A stretch of 64,000 bases of DNA from Lethocerus indicus (taxonomy: Eukaryota; Arthropoda; Insecta; Hemiptera; Belostomatidae), in the NCBI GenBank assembly GCA_019843655.1, contig JACDQD010000103.1:12337501-12401500 (forward strand). Direction: 5' to 3'. The position numbers and the translations under genes are program-made. Under the pieces are notes generated by a model. The model searched no databases and had not been told where the DNA came from. It saw only the letters and a list, made by a program, of their open reading frames with translations. Below, piece after piece: positions 40,346 through 50,404 of this stretch (position 1 is the first letter of the stretch; every line of letters begins with the position of its first letter).

Positions 40346-43300
40346 TATGTCAGTATGGTGGTGAGTTCCTGTAGTTTCTTGTGGGCCATTTTATTTAAAC
40401 AAGAATACTAATCAGATTTTTGACAGGCCTGAACCGTTATTACTGACCGAGGAATAACTTTTCGCTGTATTAGAAACAATTGTGACATTCCAATTTATGA
40501 AAAGGTTGAACGATCTCCAATCGGGTTTTCTATTTTCAAGCTGTCATCTGGAAACAGCGCCCGAGCTTTATTTGACCGTCTGAAGCGTTAGTAAATTAAA
40601 CATCGACTTTCGGTCGGAAGTAAATACATCTAAAAGAGAAAGAAATGTCAGTGAGGTTAGGGACTCGGCTATCTGTACAGAAATCAGACGTATATTTGAA
40701 CGTGACTGGTAGTTCCACGGTTCCATTACAGAGGTCAGCAACTGCTCGCTACCCCGACCCCTTTGGAAGCAAATACGTTCCTCATTTCTCATTCATTATC
40801 TATGTCATAATTCTTCCCCACTATTTATTGCATTGTAATAACTGAGTTCTCTCAGTCGTGAACTCGCAGACCATTTCAAAGTGCAGTGAATACCTGTGTT
40901 CTATGTAAACGTTTGTCAGCCCAAGTCGCCTCCAACGGAGGAAGCGGACTTTTACTACTGAAATACTGAAACTTTTATTTTGTTTAAATAATAGGCATGA
41001 AAGGATTTCGCGGCAACACTGTGATTGCTTTAAGTAACATTACAAATAGAACGTCGTTAAGCCAATTCAAGCACTTTCATTACAGTTTAATGAACTCTGT
41101 AAACTCGGTAAGTGTTCGAAAAGCGTTGACAATTGTTCGTCGGGGGGGGGGAGTCCGAAACTTTACGTTGAAGCGAAATTGAATTTCAAATCAGTTCTGA
41201 GGAAGTTGCACCTTGCACGGTGAATATGGCGAATTACTGTTGTACAGGAGGGCACATTGTATTCTCGAGGAATATGAGCATTTTCGAAGGCCCTGTCACG
41301 TTCACGGATTCCAGGAAAGTGTTTGAAATATTTTCACAATTTCAGTTCCTGTGACCGAGACAACAGTGTTGTCGTGAGTACCATTTGACTTCGGAATACA
41401 ATTTCATACTTTTCCCACGGAAAACATTTAAAGAAAAATACGAGGCACAATTCGATTTTTCGAATCTGAAGTAAATCCGACGACGGGTTTTATACTCAGT
41501 TGCATCTCCGGTTCGGGCCAAAACGACTTGACTTGAGATTGCTCGATCGTTCCTGGAAATGATTTTGTCCCAACCCAAGCCGTTAATCCAAATGCGGTGG
41601 AAGCCACGAGCCCATAAACGGCTACCAAATAAGTGTAAGACCAGATAAAAGCGGATCGTGACAACGGGACGGTTGAAACAAGATCGTCCGGATCACGAAA
41701 GGGGAGGAAAGTGAAAGCTGCTCTATTCCAATTCTTTAATGAAGGAAAATTTCTTACATTTAATCCCCTTGAAATATAGGAGGAAATATATGATTTTATA
41801 TTGAAATATATAACGTCTCGATTTTTCCTATCCTACATTATTTTGTTAGCATTAAAAACAATTAACCTGGTTCTGTAGTCACTACAGAAGTTTTTCCCCA
41901 ATACGATTACTTCGCGAGAGCATAATAATATTCCAACATAAACTTGGTAAAATCTCATAAACATATTTAGAGAATTGATTGCGCCGTTCAATCGATAACA
42001 GTTACGAAATGTGCAGTTGAAACTGTTGATAACAGGATATGAGCGGGAAAATATAAGCTATTTATGAATGCAAAACGTCTTTTATTTTAGAAAAAAAATG
42101 TGTTTTCAGCAGTTCGGAAATATTATCTCTGCCGTCGGGCTCACGTGTCCGAGCGTGTGCTCGGGGACCGGTTTCAGCGGATGTTTCTTCTGCAGTCGCG
42201 CCGATCGACTCCATATGTAAATGAAAATTTACGATCACCAATACTTACACACACATATATTTAACCAAAGCTGTATATACAGTAGCACGTATGTAGCTCA
42301 TTCACCGTTTCCTCGTGAAAGTGGGTGAGCATAGAAACTGGAAACTGAAACTTGTATGAATAATACAAAACTCCTGAATAATTACAAACAGTGTTTTTTA
42401 TAATTCATTTCTTTATATTATATTCTATAATCTTAAGTAGACAATCTTTGCATTCTATTTACATTTTTCCAAACCCAGTAGCAATAGTCGGGCCATTATA
42501 TATGTTGAATGTTATTGAATCAGTTTATAATACATTAAATGTGAGGCAAAATGCCAGAAAAACTTTTTTTCTCCCGTTTATAAGATTCCCTCACCTTCTG
42601 GACAAAATACCTTTTAAATGTTTTCGCGTTAAGCCGATTTCGGTTTTTCCGAAGTATCTAGGCGGCACTGTGTCAATACTGCAATATTATTGCGCCATGT
42701 TTTCAATTTTAATAAGAGCCCCCATTCGGCCCACGAATGATCGTACGATATTCATCGTACACAGATGAGGCTAGTTCGTACGTTCATGATTCTATTAGTA
42801 TAACGAGCCTCGCCTTGACAGCTCATCAAGGATGGGGCGTTAGACGATGCGCTCACGAACTACTGAGTAAGTAGTTGACGTTACAAATTTCAATTTTTTT
42901 TCTACACACACCAAACTGCTCTATCCTTAATTCGATCTCGGGCTGGACCGGTTTCAGCCATTAAACTGTTTCCAGTATAAAATATAATCTCTTTATAAAT
43001 GTCGCGAAGGAATCAAAGTTCTTGTTTTAACCCTAATACAACGATGGAAAACACAGGGAAACCTCGTGGACTATTAACACTTGGAAGAAATTTAATCCAC
43101 AAATTACTGGAAACAAGACTGTTGAATCAAAGAGCGTACAGCTTCACATTCCCCATATATGGCTTAGGTCTGGAAATGCGGGAACGATAACCAAGTCATT
43201 AACAGGCCATTTATCCATTGTCCGTCATTTTACAGTAATTATTATAGTTATAACTGGCAACATAGGATGTAGTGTTAACGGAATAAGGGAAGCCGTGTCA

Positions 43301-46193
43301 ATTAAGTTGGTGGGGCGTTTGACCACTTAATGGCCGAGTGACACAACTTCTAATTGCTCTATTGGTGTCGAGGGGACACTTGTTGATGGTAAAGTTAAGT
43401 TGACGTATGAATTCACCCAATTCGTGGCGCAGAGTCTACGTGCTTGTTAAATGCGCCGACCCATCAAAAGAAATTACGGGGCATATATTTGAATCGCAGC
43501 TACAATGAATAAATCGCCCAAATTCTGCATAATACATCATGAAGAATCCTGGAAATCCTGAACAAATATTATTCATTTCTATAAATCTGGGATAGACCGG
43601 TCGAATGAAGCGACACTGTGAACGACGTTCGGGGTACCTAAATTTAGGTAACATTTGGTGAAATTAATTACAGCGCTCACTCTCTATGTGGGAATAATCG
43701 TGACTATCATCAACCAAGGGAGAGTTCAATACATTGCCTAATTAGGATGACGTCAGGTGCGGCTGCTGCACCTTTCTTTCTACGAGGCGCTTTCGCCTTG
43801 ACCTTAAGGTTGGAAACTCCACTCGAGGCATTGTCTCTGAAGAATGTGAAATTTTCGATGAAGTCCCCGCCCAGGGGTGGAAGTGCGGGGACACTTGTAT
43901 TAACATTCTTCTTCTAGACTTTCATATATCAGAAAGAATGGGGGGGTTTTGCATTTATTTCAGAAACCGATACTGCGTTCCCTTTTAATCCCTCGAACGG
44001 GCCAAGTATCGCTTTCACTTTTTGACACGCGTGACAGTGTTATTAGTCAAAAACTTAAAAGAGGGACTAAGTAAAAGAAGGGGGACTCATTTGGCGGCCG
44101 AGGATGGAGGTCAAACGTCGTCGGATTTCAGAAAGTAAAAGTGAAACCCGGGGTATTTCATACTGCAAAGGATTCGGAAGATAATAAATTTTAATTCCGT
44201 CTAAAGCGGAGGAAAAGTTCCGAAATTAGCGAAAAATCTTTTCAATCGGACAAGAAGCACACTTAATAATATAATTGCAATATTTATCTACTTAAATACA
44301 AGAAGTAGAAGATATAGTTTATATACTAATGCCGACAAAGTGAGAAATAGTTCATTCGTGTCTTCCAGCTAACCTTTGTTAGCTTGTCCTTGGTCAAACC
44401 ATCGAGTATTTATAAAAGTGCAAGGAACATGGATATTGATCAGTATTTTTCGGATTTAATGATCATTTTGAATAAAAGTGAAAGCTCTTCCGAGCACTAT
44501 CGATCGGTACAATTTACGCTGTCAATTTTTCACACTCCTGTAGTGTAGAAAGTTAGACCAAATTGGCAGCTGTCCATAAAACGATTGCCGTTCTCTTGCA
44601 ATTAACCGACTATATAATATTCTAGTTAATGGTGCAATATGTTTTTTTATAGGTAATCGATTTTCCCGTATTTAGTTTTAAGATAGTTTCTATGCCTCAT
44701 ATATATTTTGTATGGGACATTTATACTGTCGATTCAGTGTCGTATTCGCCACTGGAATATAAATCTCGAAAGATCTTGCGGTTTCGGCCAGAGGCACGCT
44801 TCAGTGCCTCTATTGTGACATTACATAGAATACATGCGAGTATTATTGCGCAATGAAATTCAACCCGGCCGATATAATTCGTGGGGTTCGAGGCGGACCA
44901 TTCGATTCGGCGTTCTGAAAAGAGTTAGCGCCGCCTATAATTAAATTAATGAATGGACAATGTCGACCATTCACACGTGTCAAAAGGTTGGGCGGGCTTG
45001 AGCAACTTATATTTCCAGCCCAGAAGAACAATGGCATCTGTTTCTGCAATGTTGTTTGCAACGAATGGTAATTCCAATCGCCATCCTCATAACCCAGTTG
45101 CTTTCTGTACTTCATATACTACTTTTTCGGTATAAAACAGAATCATGTAGACGATAATCAATATTCTGAACTTCACGAGCTCCAATTTTTTAAACTTTCA
45201 TACCGTATATAAGCTTTATGTGAATTAAGCTAAAGATTAGCTTTCATTACTTAATCTTGAAATTCCTGAAAATTCAATTGTTTTTCTACCGTTTTTCAGT
45301 TACCCTCGTTAATTAATTGAAGGAAAATCTCGTTGGCTGACCGAAAGTACTTTATAAAAATTCATTCAGATACAAGTAATTGCAAAAAACATATATATTA
45401 TAATTAATTTTTACTCTCCACTTTTTCACAGATAAAAAAGAAGAGAAGTCCCATCAATATTTTTATTCTGGTAAAAGTAAATTTTTTTTGGTTTATATCC
45501 TAAATCGTCAGTTTCTAATTGGTACAACTCTGTTTTATGCTCGGTTCTTTCTGGAACTATATACAATTCGTTGAGATATTGTTGTGTTGCAAAGTTTCAA
45601 CCAATACGTTGTCTGTTTTAGAACGAGAAAATCGTCCGAAGCGAATTATTGTATTATATTATTGTATTCCCGCAGAATCCCCTATTTCACCTTTTGTATG
45701 GAAGCGATTTTTCAAAAGAGTCTGATCCTCTCCAATTGCGTTTGTTCGTTCTCGAATGTGGCGACCGCATTCTAAGTGTGGGCGAACCAGCCCCGGCCAA
45801 ACGCCGTAAATCACCGCGCTTTGGCACTTGCGAAAACCGCCTATTTGTTTTTCGCGAGGCGCTGTTGACAATATCATTTTGCAATCTTGAGCAACCAGAG
45901 ACTTCGAGATCCGAGCCCGGTTCGTTATGCGGTCGGTGTATGTCGGTCCGCTGTAAGAACACCAGATTGCCAAACGTGCAACTGACTGACTAAAACAAGA
46001 AATAATTAAAAACCGGGCGGGTAAAATGCGTATCCTAGACCGGTCGTAGGTAGTGGCGATATCCAGTCCATGTAAATATTATAAAATGATAAGAATACCT
46101 ATAGAAGATTGGAGTATTTAAAAACCTTATCTTTCTAACACGGCTTCGTTAATTAATATTATTCGTGATGAGCGAAAACAACGTAAAGATTAC
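40346..46193. other. Non-coding stretch
   Basis: No gene is recognised. A GC-richer patch at 45720-45990 is open on three frames (up to 114 codons) without a domain. A G-run is near 41143-41152. GACCGGTTTCAG words near 42168 and 42956 echo the repeat core but lack its other parts. Long AT-rich unique sequence fills the rest. Confidence 0.45.
44776..44815 (-). repeat. Hammerhead-like relic with 8-bp inverted repeat
   Basis: The plus strand has AGAGGCAC (44790-44797) and GTGCCTCT (44804-44811) as exact inverted arms around GCTTCA. On the minus strand the order is GGCACTGAAGC, GTGCCTCT, GGCCGAAACCG, that is, a CTGA word followed by a GCCGAAACC word as in the family core. The spacing and missing cleavage triplet mean it is either a very diverged member or a chance likeness built on the hairpin. 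Confidence 0.35.
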
Positions 46194-46361
46194 TTTAGAA
46201 TACCTGTTTTCTACAGTACAAGTGACAGCGACAGTGCAGTGAGGGTGCCCAAAAAAACATCCGTGACTAACACCGCTACTGAAGATGGCGAGCAGCCGAA
46301 ACCGGTCTAGCAAAAGACCAAACCAAGGAGAAGCAGAAAGAAAGACACAAAATCTACGGTA
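46194..46361 (+). repeat. Long copy of the hammerhead-bearing repeat
   Basis: The left part TTTAGAATACCTGTTTT is shared with the copies at 50.15 and 59.1 kb. It is followed by AGTACAAGTGACAG, GTGCCCAAAAAAACATCC, the full ribozyme core, TAGCAAAAGACCAAACCA, and a purine-rich tail ending AAAATCTACGGTA. The segment present in the other two copies between the left part and the AGTACAAGTGACAG block is deleted here. A frame runs through the block and stops at the TAG just after the predicted cleavage site. Confidence 0.9.
46275..46311 (+). ncRNA. Hammerhead-type ribozyme core, all conserved bases present
   Basis: Stem I strands GCTA (46275-46278) and TAGC (46308-46311) are exact complements. Between them lie CTGAAGA (46279-46285), an extra T (46286), stem II GGC/GCC with loop GAGCA (46287-46297), GAAA (46298-46301) and the self-complementary stem III ACCGGT (46301-46306), followed by C17 (46307). 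Cleavage is expected after 46307. The extra base after A9 is unusual but occurs in some natural hammerheads. The tiny stem III suggests activity mainly as a dimer, as in newt satellite and Penelope-type hammerheads. GGTC can also pair with the downstream GACC, a competing fold. Activity is inferred, not shown. Confidence 0.7.
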
Positions 46362-47268
46362 ACGAAAAGATTGAAGTTATTTACGCCTAAGAATCTTATA
46401 CTTAGCTGTCGGCTTAGCTTGTAGGTAAATTTATCAGTAGAAATCGTTATTTTATGTTTTCATAAAAACGTACAAGGGCTTCGCTCCCCGCCTAACGCCA
46501 ACACACTTTTCCCAGGAATCCAACGTCTGCATAATTTGCATTGGATCCGGAGCACAATAGAATAATAATTTCAGTCTTCCTGTTTGTTTCCACATCGCCC
46601 CGTTCGTAAATCAGTCCCCCGGCACTTTTCCGCCCCACTTTGGCCACACCTGTAGCGCTACCGAGACCCCTTCATAAACCGACCTACAATAAAGAAAAAC
46701 CCTGAGAGCAATTTATTACAGAGAATATAATCCATTGAACCATCTTTTACAACGAATGGAATTTGATTACAATTTTCGGAATTAAACCAAAATTCGGCCA
46801 AACTTTCGGCTAACCGAAAGCTTAATTTCTTTTTGTCTAAAACAAACCTTAACTGACAATGATTAAAAACCGAAACCTGTGTAGTCCATGGCCAAATAAG
46901 TATGAAAATCGTGATTATATTCATTTGTTTTTATTTTCCAAATTCATGCAGCCAACTGACAATCTGTAAATTGTAAAATGACACAATAGTTAATTCGTGT
47001 GACCTTTCAATTCGATAGTGCTTTTATACGGTTTTCTTATATTTCGTAATCATGTGTATTCATTCATTTACGTGTATATGTGCTAAAGTAATTAGGCATA
47101 ATTAAAGCACTCATCCAGACATTATACCTCCAATTCAAAACCCAATCATAATCCAGCGTTGCGTCACCGTCCATATTTGTTGATTCTAAATTTGCCCGGA
47201 CCACTGGCCTGAAGATGAGTCACTGTCACTGAGCAGCTAATCAAGGACAATTAATATAAACGACCAGT

Positions 47269-47327
47269 GAGAGAGAGAGAGAGAGAGATATGGAGGGAGG
47301 GAGGGAGAAAGAGAGGGAGAGCGAGGG
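47269..47327 (+). repeat. Compound purine tract, (GA)10 then GGGA-rich
   Basis: Ten GA units are followed, after TATG, by GAGGGAGGGAGGGAG and GAGAGGGAGAGCGAGGG. It is a long homopurine strand with only a few interruptions. Confidence 0.9.
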
Positions 47328-49689
47328 CCCATTTGATCTAATCAGCGCGCTAACTGCCCCCCAGGGGAACGACACTAATAAATATAATGGGAACCACTGG
47401 AACAGAACATCACCTAGCCTCTTCCTGTTTCAAATTAAAACTAGATTCAGTCTTGGACCTTACCCAAAGTGCCGGCAATGCGATAGGAATAAAACCAAAT
47501 ATTCGACGGTCAAATTGATTGAGACCATTTACGGGCCTAATTTGTGACAAGTATCAGTGCACTGCGATCATTTGCTCAGTCTTGGGATTGTTTTTCTGAG
47601 AAGTACCAAAGTCTTAAAACTAGCAGACTGCACAAAATGATTACCTTTATTCTACTTACGAGGGGGACATTATGAAAATTATAACTAAGAATTTTGTCAT
47701 TGCCCGGATCGCAGAACCTGAAACTCGATTAGAGGCGCAGATAAGACGAAAGTATGAGTAAAAGTATTTTTCCAGTGTATAAAATATATCCCTGTCCTTT
47801 TGCCCATCAGCGAATCTCACAAAATCACGGGTAAAATTGTACAAAGTAGGATTGCTCACTGAAATAGACCAACGCGTATACAGTACAGCTCATCAAGTAT
47901 GATGTTTCGTACCAAGACAACATTTGGGGTGCTGACATTGTGAGGTTATTGCTTATACAAGGATAGCAGTTGAGGATTGCAAAGCCTGGAAACGTTAATA
48001 ACCTTTCTTAGAATCCTAATCTTTAACGGCGGGAAAGGAAGGACCGCTCCCGGACCTTCCTTCACTATGTCCGGTGTTTATCACCGCTTATGCATATTCC
48101 AGAATTATTTTAGTTATTATTTCATAGTGCAATTCATTCCCTATCTGTCATGTGTCCGGCACTTCACGCGGGTTGATATTGCGCTAATTAGTGGAGTGCG
48201 TAAATCTTCTACAAATTTCCGCATCTACCTTGAGCTTGAGCATCCTATTGTACTAAACTGTATTTGCGATTATGTTCGTATTATTTCATAATCAAATATA
48301 ATCTTAATCTTCAATCCAACGCGCCGTTTGGACTAAATTAATTTAGTGAGAGAACATTTCCTAGCACAATCAATCAACGGATGCTTATGCTACTACTAGA
48401 TATGCTCAAATTATAAAAAAAAAATATATAATACGATTCCAAATGCCTGCTGAACCTTTCAAATAATGAAACATTACAATTGCTCTAATGATATTTATTA
48501 AAATACGGCGGACGGCCATTCGGCCGGAATTCAATCCGCGCGAATTGATCGAAACAAAGTGGGTCAATTCGATTCCTCCCCCCAATCTAAGATTGCGCTT
48601 TATTGCCGCTCCGTACCCAAATTGAGGGTCCCGAACGGAGATTCGAAAATAAATTGAATCTTCCGATTGTCGCAAATAAGAACCGGGACTACCCCTCAGC
48701 CACGTTCAAGCCCGGGCGTCCAAGAGGTCCAGAGGACTTCATCGGTCGTTGGATTTTCTATCGACAAACCTCCATTTTATTGCCACTCCGGCATTAGCAA
48801 CTAGAAAAGGCAGTACAGGATATAGTAGTATGAAAAGTATCTGTGTAATATTACCGCCTAAGACCAGAAGACCGGTTTTATTTAAGATTGATCACTCTTA
48901 AGAATTATTTCTCAAGTTTTAAAATTCGAGTGTATTAAATTTAAAGAAATCTGGGCTTGTTTCGAAACTGCGGGTGTCAGTACTGAGAGGATACTTTATA
49001 AGAGGCCGACTACCGTGACATACATCCGAAACCGGTCTATGTTCGTACTGGTCTAGCACAGCCCAGAAAAATCGACCTTAAATTAGTGTAGCCTCGATTT
49101 CAGAAAAATCAACGACTACGGTCTCTGTAGGATTTCCAACCGACGGCATGCTCATGTCGAAGACTCGGAACAGCGAAATCGGAAAATATGTTCCTGTTAA
49201 TCGCGTATATTGCCCAAGGCGGCCGCCATTCTATAGAGACGTGTCTCACGCTCTATCCCCAATTCCCTTATAGAGAGGGATATAAAGAGACCGGCTTAAA
49301 GGGGGAATTCCGAGGCAGGAGAGGAGCGATGCGTCCTTAGGTTTTCAGAGAGCGGGAGTGCCAGAAGAAGTTGGTAGCAAGAAGAAGGGGAGAAAAGCTC
49401 ATTTGCATACGCGAGCCTCAGGATTTACTATCAACTCTGACGATCCGAAGAATTAAATTGGCCGCTTGGAGGCCTCCACCTCGAGATTGACTGTCACAAC
49501 AAGGAACAGGAGGACGAAGGATCCCCCTATTCTTTTTTTCTCAGAAATATTCCCCTTTCTGGATTTAACATTTAAATTAATTAGCAGCCGACAGCCGCGT
49601 GCGGCCTCGCGGAAACAGTCAACATTTGTGCAGCTTTTTCGCGCCGATATCAAGTACAGATAAGTGAAATGTATTCAATAGAGAGGCAG

Positions 49690-49690
<1 letters not shown>

Positions 49691-49732
<42 letters not shown>
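49691..49732 (+). repeat. (TG)4(TA)17 microsatellite
   Basis: A TG run passes directly into 17 TA units. It is likely polymorphic and prone to assembly error. Confidence 0.95.
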
Positions 49733-49735
<3 letters not shown>

Positions 49736-49961
49736 AAGAGCCGTTGCGAAAACCCCCATTAAACGTGACTCAGCCCATTAACATTATCTTGCCCAATAAT
49801 CGGGTATGGCCGCCTTGAAAACTAGTATCATCCGGCAGCGTGATTCACAAGCTGAGGGACTAGCCGTTTTTTAATTATAGTTCGTTACTCTTAAAGGATT
49901 CAGTGAAAAGTAACAATGAACGCCAAATATTAAACACTAAACTAAACATATTTTGGGTTTA

Positions 49962-49990
49962 ATCCACTGACTCTTAAAAATACAGTGGAT
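49962..49990. repeat. Inverted repeat, 8-bp arms
   Basis: ATCCACTG (49962-49969) and CAGTGGAT (49983-49990) are exact reverse complements with a 13-bp AT-rich spacer. It lies about 150 bp before the recognised left edge of the next repeat copy, but is not seen next to the other copies. Confidence 0.75.
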
Positions 49991-50145
49991 GAACAGTGAA
50001 TCACATAGAAATTCAGATTTCTGTTTAAATATAAAATTTATCAATATTCATTTATAAGAATGCGTGAACGTATTTCTAGGTATAAACCTAGTGAAAGGCA
50101 GCTTATAGAGAGCATTAATAAATGGTCGTTTCTAAAGGTATTAAA

Positions 50146-50404
50146 GATTAGTTTAAAATACCTGTTTGGTGGTCTGCGACGGGTTGGGTCAATCCACCAA
50201 AAACACAATAACAAGACACATATATATACACACGACAGGCAACCATCACAGTACAAGTGACAGTGACAGTGCAGAGAGGATGCCCAAAAACATCCGAAGT
50301 GCCAAAGTGACTAACACCGCTACTGAAGATGGTGAGGAGCCCAAACCGGTCTAGCAAAAGACCAAACCAGCGAGAGTAGATAGAAACGCACGAAATCTAC
50401 GGTA
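50146..50404 (+). repeat. Long copy of the hammerhead-bearing repeat
   Basis: The left edge is GATTAGTTTAAAATACCTGTTT, followed by GGTGGTCTGCGACGGGTTGG, as in the 59.1 kb copy, but the inverted-tail segment found there is absent. It continues with CCAAAAACACAATAACAAGA, a TATATA tract, AGTACAAGTGACAGTGAC, the core, TAGCAAAAGACC and a tail ending CGAAATCTACGGTA. It is the longest copy lacking the inverted tail. A 62-codon frame (50166-50354) ends at the TAG after the cleavage site. Confidence 0.92.
50319..50355 (+). ncRNA. Hammerhead core with G12 changed
   Basis: GCTA/TAGC stem I, CTGAAGA, the extra T, ACCGGT and GTC are all kept. Stem II is GGT with GCC (one G-U pair). The first base of GAAA is C (50342). 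G12 is a catalytic base in hammerheads, so this copy is predicted inactive. In the overlapping frame this is a silent change (CCG to CCC, proline). Confidence 0.75.

Larger units (their letters stand above)
46362..50145. other. Non-coding stretch
   Basis: It includes a purine microsatellite, a TA microsatellite and an inverted repeat listed separately. A partial match to the repeat core (CCGAAACCGGTCT, about 49026-49038) is followed by CTGGTCTAGCAC but lacks the CTGANGA half. A GC-richer block at about 48520-48760 is open on both strands. No gene is recognised. Confidence 0.45.

Noticed and set aside
42951..42975. GACCGGTTTCAG with short inverted arms GGCTG/CAGCC
   Set aside because: Only the stem III part of the repeat core is matched. 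The CTGANGA half and the tail are missing. A similar word near 42168 is equally isolated.
45649..45993. Three overlapping open frames, up to 114 codons
   Set aside because: Several frames on both strands are open at once with no recognisable protein, so there is no basis to choose one.
49020..49065. CCGAAACCGGTCT and CTGGTCTAGCAC
   Set aside because: It may be a fragment of the repeat family, but without CTGANGA or the tail it cannot be separated from chance, so it was not listed as a copy.
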